Shown here piece after piece: positions 1-11,420 of a DNA stretch of 64,000 nt. Origin of the DNA: Multifurca ochricompacta (taxonomy: Eukaryota; Basidiomycota; Agaricomycetes; Russulales; Russulaceae); contig WTXG01000157.1 of NCBI GenBank assembly GCA_022496185.1, positions 1 through 64,000 of the forward strand, given 5' to 3'. A program made the position numbers and the translations under genes. Position 1 is the first letter of the stretch, and every line of letters begins with the position of its first letter. The notes under the pieces were generated by a model. It was given only the letters and a program-made list of their open reading frames with translations, did not search any database and was not told the origin of the DNA.

Positions 1-261
1 AATCTGGGGAACGACAGGTCCCAAGGGCAGACGCATTCTTTCAGGTCTGCAGTGCCCACAATAGGCGACTGAATATGGTGCGTGTGGCAGCCGTTCGTAC
101 AGCTCGGGATTGTGATCCCCAAGTGGGGGCGGTCTGAGCGTCAATTCGAGACGATCGGGCAGGTACCTGGGGCGGCGACCATGCCAGCCCTGGTGCAGTC
201 ATTCGGGGCGGGGTTCGAGGCGTTCGTCAGAGACAATCGCAACACCTCCGGTGGAGACTAA
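1..261 (+). pseudogene. ORF fragment of unknown identity at the left edge
   Basis: One plus-strand frame is open from base 1 to a TAA at 259-261 except for a single TGA at about base 70. The last residues read ALVQSFGAGFEAFVRDNRN. I do not recognise the protein. It is cut by the window edge and could be the tail of another retroelement ORF, since the surroundings are transposon-derived. The open frame is short enough to be chance. Confidence 0.2.
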
Positions 262-987
262 ATCTGGTTATCACCGGTATGTCTTCTAATCCCGTGTGTT
301 CTGGTTCTTAATGTCTGGAGTGACATCCATATCATGCCATCAGAGTGCGCAGTGCAACTCGTGACATCTCGAGGGTGAGGTTTTGTCAAGGAAAAGTTTG
401 GTCAAGTTCTACTGGTTCGTCAACGTGGGTGAAACACCCGGTACAGGCGAGAGCTCCGAAAGGAGATCGACTTCTCGTTTTGATTCAGTTCGTTCTCAGG
501 TTCTGTAGCGTTCGCAATGAAGAGGTTATCGATTCAAAGTGGTCGTGCTCGGGAGGTTGTTGTCGTGAACTAGGCTTCCGGTAAGGAAGGAAAGGGTCGT
601 TGGAAGGGTGGTCTCTTGGGTGATCAGGGAGACGACGGGCTGTCGTAGACGAGAGCTTAATATAAATTGACTTATCGTCTCCAGTCCAAATCCTTTCTCA
701 ATTCCATCACGTTCACAAGGAAGGGGGGGGGTTTATCGGTTCTGGAGCGTCCGCAGCGGGAGGTGATTGATGTCGAACGATGTAACAACGTCTGCCATTC
801 GGAAACAGAGAATGGCGGTGGTCAATGTTTGTCACAAATGGGGGAGGGGCGTCGTTCGTTCACACAAGGCTTCATGATTGGGAGTTGGTGTCATCCGCGC
901 CTCGAAAGAGGCGATCATGCGATGGTCTCGCTCATGGGTCTGATCATTCAATGCCAATGGAGTCGCGTACTGAGAGATTTGACCTAA
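262..987. other. Stretch without recognisable gene
   Basis: Short ORFs at 345-584 and 667-987 show no family motif that I recognise. The sequence ends where the LTR at 988 begins. It is probably degraded retroelement DNA, but nothing firm can be said. Confidence 0.3.
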
Positions 988-2367
988 TGTAACGCTCAGC
1001 GGGGCATTGCTGTGCGACGTGCACCGGTCGGCGCGAGTCCACTGACACTAGTCCGGCACTAGTCAGCCACATCCGCGGCACCCGACACTATGGGTCCGGG
1101 ATCTTCAGCAAGCCTGGCACAACAAGGCCAGGCTCTTAGCTTCAGGGTGAATAGGAAGTTGTGCTATAACCAAGCACAGAGAGAGACGGGACAAGTCAGC
1201 CAAAGGGAGCTAATCCCCTAAGGCTGTTGAGTGGGGACAGGACCTAGCCACAGTGCTAGAAGCACACCAAGTGGGCCAAAGTCAGAGAGGGCAAAGGAAG
1301 GGAAGCCAGAGCATCAACAGCATCTGGGTAATGGATGGGATTCGGAACAGAAGTGCACACCCATTGCCAGAGGCAATGGGGTCCTTCCGGAGATTATGAA
1401 GAATGAGAAAGGGCAAATAAGCCCCTCTGTATTCCATGACTAGGGAAACTCTAGGCTGAAGGCACAAGAGGTCAAATCTAGGGTTGTACAAACTGTCTAC
1501 AGGGTCTTATATACTGTATGGGGATCTGGTTTGTAGCTAATCAGGAACAGGGTCAGAGTCCTTATCATCCAATAGCAGATAAGATGTCAAATATAGTCCA
1601 TGATAAGGATAAGCCTTATCAGAAGCATAATCATGTGGGACAGCCCCACAGGAGTCATATCAGTGTGGGAGGATTCCCACCAGGGTCAGGGGTAAATGGG
1701 GAGATAACAGGTCCCACAGGAGTCAGGGTGGATGTGGGAATACTCCCACAGGAATCAGAGAAGCGAATGATAAGCCAGATGGGCCATGTGATCAGAAGAG
1801 GGTAAATGATCAGATGAAGATGCTGTGATCAGGGTCAGGGATCACATGGTCCAAAGTCACATGGTCAGGGATCACATGGCCAAGGGTCACATGGCCAAGG
1901 TCACATGGCCAGGAGTCACATGACTGGCAGAGGGTCAAGTACAAGCCAAAGTTGAAGATTAGATTGGCAGGGACAGTGTCAGAGATCCTATGGGTGTCAG
2001 CCACAGGGACAGGGTACAGATGCTGGCCAAGACAAAGGCCAAGCATCAGGAGAAGGGGGGTCTACAGCCAACAGCACAGTAGCTGAACTATCAGTGGGTC
2101 AGGTGCAGGTGTCAGGGATGGGGTGCTATGAGCGTCATATCACCAGCATCAGGGTGGGGTCCTGGGCACACAGGCCACAGGCATCAGGCAGGGTCCCAAG
2201 GCAGTGAGCCAAGGGCATCAAGTCAAAGGTCCTAGGCGCAAGGCCATAGGCATCTGGGTTCTGGGGCCAAAGTGGTCAAGGGATGGTGGAATAGGGGAAT
2301 GGACAGTCAAGTGTGGTACAAGGGGGAGGTGCAGTGTAAAGGTCAGGAAAAGAGTAGGGTCGTAACA
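988..2367 (+). mobile_element. Large solo LTR (TGTAAC family)
   Basis: The element starts TGTAACGC and ends GTCGTAACA, and it matches in inverted orientation the LTR at 18423-21632, whose boundaries are fixed by a CAGCG target duplication. A TATATACTG box lies near 1508. The part from about 1810 to 1930 holds a cluster of degenerate repeats built on CACATGG. No 5-bp target duplication is visible here (left flank CCTAA, right flank CCGAT), so one side has probably been rearranged. It directly abuts the truncated Ty3 gag that follows. Confidence 0.7.
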
Positions 2368-2382
2368 CCGATGGGTTTGAGC

Positions 2383-3714
2383 CTAACAAAAATCCTTTTT
2401 CGCGAAAGCTTTTTCTACCAATATAGCGCGTACTTCCTCACTCTCTTTCATCATATTAGCCCATATATCCTGGGCCTTTTCTTCCTTTGATCTTTTGTCC
2501 ACAGTGGGCGGGTTGTTCTGAGCGGGGCTCTCTGGTGTAATGGTTGCCGTGGCGGCTCGTGCTCCTTTCTTGGGACAGTCTCGAGACATGTGTCCCAAAG
2601 CTCTGCAGCGGAAGCATCGTCCTTCTTTCATCAATGTCTGCCGCTCATCGTCTGTGAGTGCTGCCCGGGCTCGGGCTCGATCCGCAGAGGTATCCATAGC
2701 GTTTGGATCCCGCTGGGTATGATGGGCAGGTTTCACTCTGAAAGCAGCTTTCCACTGGTCTTGGGTCTTTCCCTTCTTGGTGTTGACTCCAAATCGTGTT
2801 TGGAAGTCCAAATAGTCCTGTTGCTGCCGTCGGGCAGCATCAACCCAAGTATCCCAATCGTGGGGATGATGGAACTGTATGATATTTTTAACCAAAGGGT
2901 TGGGTAGCCCTTGTGAGAAGAGGTCCAGTGTGGCTTCTTCATCTGTGTCGTAGCCGGCTCTATTGGCCAGACTTCTGAACTTGGCGACGTATGCATCTAA
3001 CTCGCCTTTCTCCATTTTGAGGGATTTCAACTCCCGGGCTGCCTTTTGTTTGGCTTGCCCGTCTGTGAAGGCATCTTTGAACCTTTCAGCAATGGTCTCC
3101 CAAAGGCCTTCGCTTGTGGTACAACGCCCGCTCTCAACCTGCTCGTTTAGCCATTCTAACTGCTCCATCGTCCAGTCGTCCACCGTGTCCCCTCGGATCA
3201 ACGAAAGGAACAGATTGGCATGCTGGAACAGGTTAACGATTTGTGGGACATCATGGTTGAAGTTCTTGAAGGTCGTGAACTCCAACATGAACTTCTTGCT
3301 TTGCGAGCGATCTCCCGTGAATGTCTGGGGTAATACTCCCGACAGCCGTCCCGATGGGGGAGGAATATTTGGTGGAGGTGCTACTGGGACTGGTGGGGCG
3401 GGATCTGGAAGTTGGGCGGTGATGGTAGACATGAGTGGGTGAGGTAAGGTGACGGTTTCTGTGGATTGTATTGATATCTGGGGAGTTGTCAAAGCAGGGG
3501 CTCTGAACGTGACAACTGCGGGTGCAACTGGAGACGTAGTCGCTGCTAATGCCAGTGCTTCTTCTTCACTAGGATCTTCGACGTACTCCTCGGGTTCGGA
3601 GTCCGTGACAATGGCCAGAGGGTTTTCTCTCCACGGCCTAGTCCAAATTCGGGTGGGGCAGGTCTGGTCGTGACCCAAGAGTTTCGACTGTCCGAATATC
3701 GGATACAATACCAA
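2383..3714 (-). pseudogene. gag: Ty3/Gypsy gag (capsid/nucleocapsid), N-terminus frameshifted
   Basis: The open part is 443 aa. After a Pro-rich region it has a retrotransposon gag domain (FTGDRSQSKKFMLEF... DAYVAKFRSLANRAGY) and ends with a CCHC zinc knuckle, CFRCRALGHMSRDC, typical of nucleocapsid RNA binding. The related gag at 39369-40886 shows that the true N-terminus lies upstream, near 3895. One base is missing here relative to that copy around 3808, so the first ~60 codons are in another frame and the apparent start is not authentic. The protein would assemble virus-like particles in the cytoplasm; this copy is presumably dead. Confidence 0.85.
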
Positions 3715-3914
3715 ACTCTTTTCTCATCGTCGTATTCTACCGGTTGGTATCTTCCGTCGTAATAGACGTAGTATCCAAACTCGGACTCAAAGTCTTTCCA
3801 GCGGCAGAGCCAAGTACTTGCTGTGAAAGATTATTCTCGTCTCTGCGCTCGATAAGTTCTTCTCGGAAGAGGGTCTGACTGCGGCTGGAAGCCACTGTGA
3901 GAGACTCGACTTGA

Positions 3915-4495
3915 TGTTACGTCCGGTGTGGGACGTTCTGCACGACTTGTGCGACAGCGTTGATCAAGGGTTTCAGATAAGAGGTCAACAGGACCTCTTG
4001 GAGTTCACGGGGATGAGTCAAAGTCGAAGGGGCTGTTCCCTAGGACAATGTTAAGCGGAGAGTGCCGAAAGCACTGAGACAGACGAGTCAGAGATTGCAA
4101 GGGGTAGTCCAAAAGACGAACACCGATGTATTCAATAAGTCAAGTCTGAAGTCTACAGCATAGCTAAGACGGACTTATATACGTAAATGGACGGGCGTCT
4201 ATAGATAAGGATATTGGAGTCATGTGGGCCCAAAGATACGAAAGTGGACGGCATAAAGCCTGGCTTCTGATAGGGGATTAAGTAAATGTCCGGTCGTAAA
4301 GATAAGAAGATAAGGGAAGACAATCATAGGCAAACAGTAGGTATACAAGTCCAAACAACAGTCATGGGGATGGAAGCAGCGCATGTGAGGGGTCCCAGGA
4401 GGGAGATGTAATGAGGAAGTGGAGGGTCGGTGGGAGAGTGGGGTCCCGGTTGGGGAGAGTGAAGAAAATAGGGCTACTGGGCCCTGTTCGTAACA
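3915..4495 (-). repeat. 5' LTR of the truncated Ty3 element (581 bp)
   Basis: The termini are TGTTACG and CGTAACA as inverted repeats. Its length equals that of the solo LTR at 30799-31379, which is a near-identical inverted copy. On the minus strand a TATATAAG box lies near 4180. The flank at 4496 (GTGGG) belongs to the older repeat that starts there. Confidence 0.9.
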
Positions 4496-4740
4496 GTGGG
4501 GGTGGCACCCGTAACACCTTGTCCAGCTGTTCCTGTCCCTGACATCACAGTTCTAGGCCACCATCACACCTCAGTTGGCAGGTCGATCTCACCTCCAAGT
4601 CCCCTCCTCCAGGTTCATTAACCCATCTTGATCAAAAGATTGAAACAGGGTGTTTTAACAAGTTGGTCAGATAATATTACACCCAATTCTGCAGCACAGT
4701 GATGACACCACGCCATCACACCTTTTGAGACACCAGTAGG
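4496..4740. repeat. Old dispersed repeat, copy 1, left part
   Basis: It begins GTGGGGGTGGCACCCGTAAC and is closely matched by 48323-48660. The repeat resumes after the solo LTR at 5241 and runs to about 5450. No ORF is supported. Its class is unknown. Confidence 0.7.
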
Positions 4741-5240
4741 TGTTGAACACAGAAGATGTTTGGTGATGCTTCAGGCATCAGGTGATTAGATTAGCTACTT
4801 TGTAGATTAGATTAGATACCGGAGTTTCGGACTTTTACATTATCATTATTACCTTCTTTCTCACATTCCGCAGTAGCTGACTGATACACCATGTAGCATG
4901 TGATTTCTGTAGTGGCCAATGGCCTTTCTCCCTCATGTTTATTGTTTGGACTTTGTCCGGCACTTGTGGACTTATTCCCAGTGCACAGACCATCCCTTGG
5001 ATAGTATATAAGGGTGTCTGTTTCGTCTCTTACACTTCAGAGTTCTCTTCACCTCTGAAGTGTAAGTCCCACTTTCTCTACTTACTACTTTACCCTTAAC
5101 TAACTGTCTCCTGTAGATAACTGTTTCTAGGTGTGTAGTATAGTAATAGAGAGTTCTCTTCACCTCTGAAGTATAACTTGTTTCTAGCTTAACATGCTAA
5201 CTCTTACAGTCAGTATGCTGCGCCTCATGCCTGTTCCACA
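4741..5240 (+). mobile_element. Solo LTR (500 bp), TSD GTAGG
   Basis: The ends are TGTTGAACAC and CCTGTTCCACA, flanked by GTAGG at 4736-4740 and 5241-5245. A TATATAAGG box near 5006 is followed by a strong hairpin with stem CACTTCAGAG/CTCTGAAGTG around 5034-5063. A second copy of the hairpin's 3' half sits near 5152-5175. Related LTRs are at 12236, 29501, 32282 and 33560. Confidence 0.93.
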
Positions 5241-5649
5241 GTAGGAAGTGAGGAAGAGCTTGCAAACCTCCTGTTATCAGGCACCCGAAAATGTGACTTC
5301 ATAGTGAGCATTTCACACAATATTGAAAAGAGCATTAGAAGCGAAGGAAAACCGCAGCAATAAATAATGTTCATCGAGTTGGGCAGTATGCACAATTCAA
5401 TTAAACTGTCAATGGAGGCACCCATACAACTACAATAGTCAGCCCCCAATGTGTTGATGGCCCCAAGTTGTGTTGGTGGTCAACTTGGATCAATTGCTAG
5501 AAAATACTGTGCTGATCTGATAGTTGAGTTGTGTGCTTTGCAGTAGCACTTGGATAGCATTTCTAGTGTTGATACAACTGGGATGTGGAGCTTGTGAGCA
5601 AGGATAGTGGCATCGCAGAGTTAGCACATGGAAGAGTGATACCAATGAG
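5241..5649. repeat. Old dispersed repeat copy 1, right part, then unassigned DNA
   Basis: From 5241 to about 5450 the sequence matches 48580-48660 plus 49070-49178. From about 5450 to 5649 I see no gene or repeat that I can name. The hAT-like terminus begins at 5650. Confidence 0.55.
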
Positions 5650-6640
5650 TAGTGATTGTCAAGGGTTTTCATACCTGCACAGGTAAGTGCCATGGGTTTT
5701 GCCAGGTATGGGTATGGGTATACAGCTCCCAACCCATGGAAACCTGTACCTGTGCAGTGGGTTTGGTGGGTATACATGCTGATTATCCATTGACAAGATC
5801 AGTAGAATTTCCAAGATAAAACACATCTGCAGCCACAAAAATACAAGATCTCATCTGATGTATGATACAGGGTGGCTTTAAATATGTTCTAGTGTTATCC
5901 TACAAAATATCAAAGCAGATTAACAGTGCGATGTAAAATAAAAGTGTTATCAGTGATCTACATTCTTGAAAATCATGATGCATCTGTTTTATTAATGCGT
6001 GACCAATTCTGCCAGTCTGGCACTATCTAAAATACTCTCTAGACTACTTTAGACTATTCTATAATCTAATTATCAAATTACTTTATTGAAACAAGGCCCA
6101 TGTGTATCTACAAGCTGCATGGGGCAGCAACTACATTGCATTGCATGGTGGTCTGACCTCCTTCCTATTAAGGAAGGTTGACTTAAACACGCAGAAATGT
6201 GCATCCAGGGACCAGGACAGTCTTGTATGAAATGAAACTAGAATAATAAAATAATAATGTAAATAAAAGATCCTTTTAATCTTCTGAACATAAAACAACA
6301 ATTTTTGAGGAATCTTGAGTAGCCATAAATGAATGTGTTGTGTCCAAGTGCTTATCTCCTTAACCAAGATGGCCTGGGCCATTTATCCAAAATGTGCAGA
6401 AATGCAAAGATCAGTTGTGCTCATATAAAATTGAAACCAGAATAATAAAATAAAAATGGAATAATAAATTATCTTAATCTTATGAACATAAAATAGGAAT
6501 CTTTGAGGGATCTTGAGTAGCCATAAATGAACATGTTATGTCCAAGTGTGTATCTCCTTGACCAGGATGGCCTGGGCAAATTGTCTGAAATGTGTGATGC
6601 AAGTAAAGAACTTGCATGCATTTCATTTTATGGGTAGCCC
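5650..6640 (-). mobile_element. hAT-like composite repeat, fragment
   Basis: It starts with the terminal sequence TAGTGATTGTCAAGGG, the same right end as the element ending at 20369, and continues with that family's TACCTG/GGTACGGG-rich subterminal region and AT-rich body. It is cut at 6640 by a second copy of the same family. No transposase is encoded, so the element is non-autonomous. The preceding 8 bp, CCAATGAG, is the candidate target duplication, but its partner was not found. Confidence 0.75.
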
Positions 6641-6868
6641 TAGGGATCAGCAAGGGTTTTCATACCCATGCAGGTAAGTGCCACGTGTTTTGACAGGTAT
6701 GGGTACAGGTATACAACTCCCAACCCACCAGAAACCGGTACCTGCACAGTGGGTTTGGTGGGTATAAGTGGTCATCGGTCATTGACAAGATCAGCAGAAA
6801 TGTAATGATAAAATACATCTGTAGCAAACAAATGATAAGATTTAATTTGATGTATGCTACAGGGTTTC

Positions 6869-7620
6869 TGTCACAGCCAGGTCTCTGCTGTGTCAGTCGT
6901 CGTTTCAAGCTGCAGGTCCTCAAGATGTGGAGTTGGTGCAAGATTCAAGGTTAGACTATCAAGACAAGTCAAGTCAAGGTCTCAAGGCGAGCCCCAGTGA
7001 GCCACAGTCAAGATTCAAAGGCCCACAAGATACAAGAGGGGCACGCTTTGATTCAAGGTGTCAATGCAAACCACAAGGGTCGCATTCAAGGTTCAAGGCC
7101 CACACAAAGCAAGAGGGGCATGTGCAAGAAGTGAGTTGAGGCAGTGGCAATATGCCCTGCTGAGGATCTGGGATGAAGGCTTCCCAAGTTGCAGCTTGGG
7201 AAGTTCAAGAGGATTCTGATAAAGACAAGTTGACCTGTATTGGATACAAGAGAACAGACTTAAAGTCTGTCTCTCCAGTATGTACTGCTTAAATACAAGT
7301 ACTCTAGTGTCTTTGTAAGTAAAGTAGAAGTTTCAATATAGTAAAGTGAATGTCCATGTGAATCTCCAGTGGAGATTGAGACAGGGAATGCAAGTGGTGT
7401 TGCACCCACTCCAAAAGCAAATGAGTGTCAGTCCAAGTCAGTCTAAGTCCGAAAATCAGATCAGATAAGAAAGATCATCAACTCCAGTCACATGACTTGG
7501 AGTAAGAAGTTGAAATGTTGAAACAAAAGTTGAACATGCGCAGGTTGAAAAACCATCACAAAATGTCACATGCGCATAACAAGCACATCACAAACTGTTA
7601 CATTGACAAAAAGCGTCACA
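6869..7620 (+). mobile_element. Solo LTR (752 bp), TSD GTTTC
   Basis: The ends are TGTCACAGCC and GCGTCACA, with GTTTC at 6864-6868 and 7621-7625. Removing it restores the hAT-like sequence seen uninterrupted near 42755. It is the same family as the solo LTR at 16905-17643. Confidence 0.95.
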
Positions 7621-8415
7621 GTTTCTGTAAATATATTCTAGTGTTATCCTATGAAATATCAAAGCAGATCAATGGTGCAATGTAAAATAAAAGTGTTATC
7701 AGTGATCCACTCTCTTGAAATCATGATGCAACTGTTTCATTAATGCACAATCAATTCTGCTGGTCTGGCACTATCTAAAATACACTCTAGACTACTTTAG
7801 ACTATTCTATAATCTAATTATCAAATTAGTTTACTGAAACAAGGCCCGCATGTATCTACAGGCTGCATAGAGCAGTGACTACATTGCATCGCATGGACCA
7901 GCATATTGGTCTGATCTCCTTCCTATTAAGGAAGGTTGACTTAACAATCACAGCTTTGATTTTCCATTGGTCTGACAGGATTGTGATCACACATAGATAA
8001 CACAACAGAAACACATTCACAAATTAATTAGATACATAGAATATACATCTAAGATCTGACATATGATCAAATCACATCATTAAATGAGATAATGAGATAA
8101 TGCATTCATTTAATCTAGTAGCTGATATAGTACATCTAAAGTACAAGCCTGCGCCATGCCTGTTCCACAAAATGAAATAAAATAATAATGTAAATAAAGA
8201 ATAAACTTACAGTGGGTCAAAAAACTGTCCTGATGTTTGCACCATTTCTAGTATTCACTCTATAGCACCTCAGCATTTAGGAATCTGGTTATGGTGTGGC
8301 TGTATGTCTGAAAGCCCTGCTTCCTGGCTACCATGCCCAATTTGGATCAAAGAGATTGGCCATGATATAAGCATTTTATGATCAAATCAAATCAATCAAT
8401 CATTGGGACGGTTTT

Positions 8416-9062
8416 TTGACCCACATTTTAAATCCACTATCTGCCCAATTACTCCTTTTTTTCACCCCTTTTTGCCATGGTAACTCCTTGAATCCTTTTA
8501 GTCATCCTTTCTATAACCTTTTGCCATCATTCTGGTGCATTTTTATTCCACTCCTCCACCACCCTCTCCCACAACTCAGGTATCCCCTTGACTGGTTAAG
8601 AACCTTCTTCAGATCCACCCAGAGGTGTCCAATGGGGCTAATATTTCAAGGGATTGGGCTATCCATACCAGGCTTCAATATTCCTGTCTTAAAACTGCTG
8701 GCTTGCCTTCTTGGAATTGTGTTTTGGGTCATTGTCCCACTGAAACATGCTTTCACCCTCCACCATTTCTTACTTTTCAAACCTTTCCACCACTCTGCCA
8801 TCCAAAATATCACAGTACTGGCATGGATTCATGATCCCCTAAACCCCTGTAAGCATTCCTAGTCCATTCCACCCCATACAAGACCAATACCATAAGTTCT
8901 TCCTCCTCCATACTTGACTGTCAGGGTGGTGGTTCTGTCAGAGGGTGGTTCTCCCTTATTTTTCCCAAGTGTAGCTCCTTCTGTCTGAACCAATTCTGTT
9001 CATTATAGTCTCACCTGACCACAAGATCATTTTCCAGTCATTCACTGTCCAATTTTCATGGT
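8416..9062 (-). pseudogene. Tc1-type transposase, C-terminal half (left arm plus spacer)
   Basis: On the minus strand the spacer and arm encode, with several stops, the part after the first catalytic Asp: a WTVNDWKMILWSGET region at about 9000, then the second catalytic region QWDNDPKHNSKKA near 8720, then a DLKKVLNQ segment and the C-terminus. In family members these are the DDE transposase and RNase H-like fold. The N-terminal DNA-binding half is absent. The long open plus-strand frame at 8416-8862 is only the complement. Confidence 0.8.
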
Positions 9063-9597
9063 AACCACTCTCTGACAGAACCACCACCCTGACAGTCAAG
9101 TATGGAGGAGGAAGAACTTATGGTATTGGTCTTGTATGGGGTGGAATGGACTAGGAATGCTTACAGGGGTTTAGGGGATCATGAATCCATGCCAGTACTG
9201 TGATATTTTGGATGGCAGAGTGGTGGAAAGGTTTGAAAAGTAAGAAATGGTGGAGGGTGAAAGCATGTTTCAGTGGGACAATGACCCAAAACACAATTCC
9301 AAGAAGGCAAGCCAGCAGTTTTAAGACAGGAATATTGAAGCCTGGTATGGATAGCCCAATCCCTTGAAATATTAGCCCCATTGGACACCTCTGGGTGGAT
9401 CTGAAGAAGGTTCTTAACCAGTCAAGGGGATACCTGAGTTGTGGGAGAGGGTGGTGGAGGAGTGGAATAAAAATGCACCAGAATGATGGCAAAAGGTTAT
9501 AGAAAGGATGACTAAAAGGATTCAAGGAGTTACCATGGCAAAAAGGGGTGAAAAAAAGGAGTAATTGGGCAGATAGTGGATTTAAAATGTGGGTCAA
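9063..9597 (+). pseudogene. Tc1-type transposase, C-terminal half (right arm)
   Basis: This is the mirror copy of the left arm. The plus strand encodes the same MFQWDNDPKHNSKK region around 9268-9305 with the same stop codons, so the duplication happened after the gene had already decayed or preserved the same lesions. It starts later in the gene than the left arm by about 112 bp. Confidence 0.8.
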
Positions 9598-10522
9598 AAA
9601 ACCGTCCCAATGATTGATTGATTTGATTTGATCATAAAATGCTTATATCATGGCCAATCTCTTTGATCCAAATTGGGCATGGTAGCCAGGAAGCAGGGCT
9701 TTCAGACATACAGCCACACCATAACCAGATTCCTAAATGCTGAGGTGCTATAGAGTGAATACTAGAAATGGTGCAAACATCGGGACAGTTTTTTGACCCA
9801 CTGTAATCTTCTGGACATAAATCAGCAATTATTGAGGGGTCCTGAGTAGCCACAAATGAACATGTTGTATCCAAGTGCATATCTCCTTGACTGGGATGGA
9901 CTGGGCTGAGCCAAAGCCACCACAGATGGCTTGGCCCTGGCCCAGCTTGGCCCAAGCTGTGGCTTTTGGCAGAGAAAATTTATGACATATAACTAGTAGT
10001 TATAGTTCAGCTAATCCAAATCTGACTTGGTGTGTTATGTATTGCAAAGCTATATTGAAGAAAAAGTTTGAAATGCCATGATAAACATGATCATGTGACC
10101 CAAATCAACCACTTTGTGATCAGATTTCTACTGATTTTGATGATTGCTATTGCACTTGTACAGTGCCTCACAAAACTGAGTCAATGTTTTGCACTTTTGC
10201 ACTGTTTGTTGAATATCACATCAGCCAAAACAAATATAAACAAAGTCTTGGTAGACCATAAAAGGTACAAGATAAGGGTTACGTAATACAACAATAATTA
10301 TGTAATTCTGATCAAAACCTGTGGAGCTATGCCCATTTCAAATTGGGGACTCATTGACTCAGTTTTGTGAGGGGGTATCAGAAATATCAGAATCTGATGC
10401 TCCACCAAATGTACAGCAACCAATCCTTAATATATGGTTACTATAGTTATCTTAATATTGATGGGACCTGGAATAGAGCTATTTAAGCATGGTTTACATT
10501 CCCAGAATATTATAATTTCCCA

Positions 10523-11011
10523 ATGCACCCCACCTCCTCTGCTCAGAAAGAAAACATGCTCTCTTTGGCCTCTGAAGGTCATTCCACTCACACTATTGCC
10601 TCCAGACTCAGCCTCAGCCAGTCCACAGTCTCTAGGACACTCAGAACCCTCTTTTCCAACCATCAGTCACCTCATTTTGGTCACCCTTCCAAGCTCTCTG
10701 CTACCTCTGAACATGCTATCATCATACAAATCACCAAAGGAAAGGTTGGCAATGCTGTCCAGGCCACAAAGCACATCAATTCCATCATCCCCAACCATGT
10801 CTCTTCACAAACTGTGCACTGGGTTCTTAAACAACATTCATTCAAGGCTGTAACAAAGAAGAAAAGGCCACTACTCTCTACAGTACATTGCAAGAAGCAC
10901 TTAGCCTTTGCTTTGAAGTACCAAAACTGGACTATGGAGGACTGGAAGAGGGTGATTTGGTCAGATGAGACCAAAATCAACAGGTTTGGGTCAGATGCCA
11001 ATCCTCCATAG
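10523..11011 (+). pseudogene. Tc1-type transposase, N-terminal half (left arm plus spacer)
   Basis: This 162-aa open frame begins MHPTSSAQKENMLSLASEGH. It has the paired helix-turn-helix DNA-binding region of Tc1 transposases (IASRLSLSQSTVSRTLR, then a second HTH up to VSSQTVHWVLKQH). It reaches the first catalytic motif, KRVIWSDETKINRFGSD, whose Asp is the first of the DDE/D triad, and then runs into the inverted arm. The frame has no stops, so a truncated DNA-binding protein could in principle be made. It cannot catalyse transposition. Confidence 0.85.
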
Positions 11012-11420
11012 TCCAGTTTTGGTACTTCAAAGCAAAGGCTAAGTGCTTCTTGCAATGTACTGTAGAGAGTAGTGGCCTTTTCTTCTTTGTTACAGCCTTG
11101 AATGAATGTTGTTTAAGAACCCAGTGCACAGTTTGTGAAGAGACATGGTTGGGGATGATGGAATTGATGTGCTTTGTGGCCTGGACAGCATTGCCAACCT
11201 TTCCTTTGGTGATTTGTATGATGATAGCATGTTCAGAGGTAGCAGAGAGCTTGGAAGGGTGACCAAAATGAGGTGACTGATGGTTGGAAAAGAGGGTTCT
11301 GAGTGTCCTAGAGACTGTGGACTGGCTGAGGCTGAGTCTGGAGGCAATAGTGTGAGTGGAATGACCTTCAGAGGCCAAAGAGAGCATGTTTTCTTTCTGA
11401 GCAGAGGAGGTGGGGTGCAT
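10977..11420 (-). pseudogene. Tc1-type transposase, N-terminal half (right arm)
   Basis: This is the mirror copy of the left arm, starting with the same residues and identical up to YQNWTMEDW, where the arm ends. It has 147 aa and both HTH motifs, with no catalytic Asp. The two N-terminal frames face each other and overlap slightly at the centre of the palindrome. Confidence 0.82.

Larger units (their letters stand above)
2368..4495 (-). mobile_element. Truncated Ty3/Gypsy element: 5' LTR plus gag
   Basis: Read on the minus strand this is a 5' LTR (3915-4495), a short leader and a gag gene. The element is cut immediately after gag, at the junction with the large LTR at 2367. Protease, reverse transcriptase and integrase are missing. 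It belongs to the same broad lineage as the full element at 34000-41501, because the two gag proteins align along their length. Confidence 0.85.
8210..9803. mobile_element. Palindromic Tc1/mariner derivative made of two 3' halves
   Basis: The termini are CAGTGGGTCAAAAAACTGTC in perfect inverted orientation, flanked by TA on both sides (8208-8209 and 9804-9805). Two arms of about 741 bp (8210-8950 and 9063-9803) are nearly identical inverted copies; I see about two mismatches. The 112-bp spacer 8951-9062 continues the left arm only. Each arm is the 3' half of a Tc1-type transposase gene, with the stop end outward. Removing it restores the host hAT sequence seen at 42140-42190. Confidence 0.92.

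Noticed and set aside
1840..1925. CRISPR-like array
   Set aside because: Repeats are short, degenerate and unevenly spaced, in a fungal LTR; no spacers of constant length.
8416..9597. Mirror-image 148-aa ORFs at 8416-8862 (+) and 9151-9597 (-) as a novel protein pair
   Set aside because: They are the complement of the decayed transposase C-terminal half; the sense strand carries the recognisable QWDNDPKH motif.
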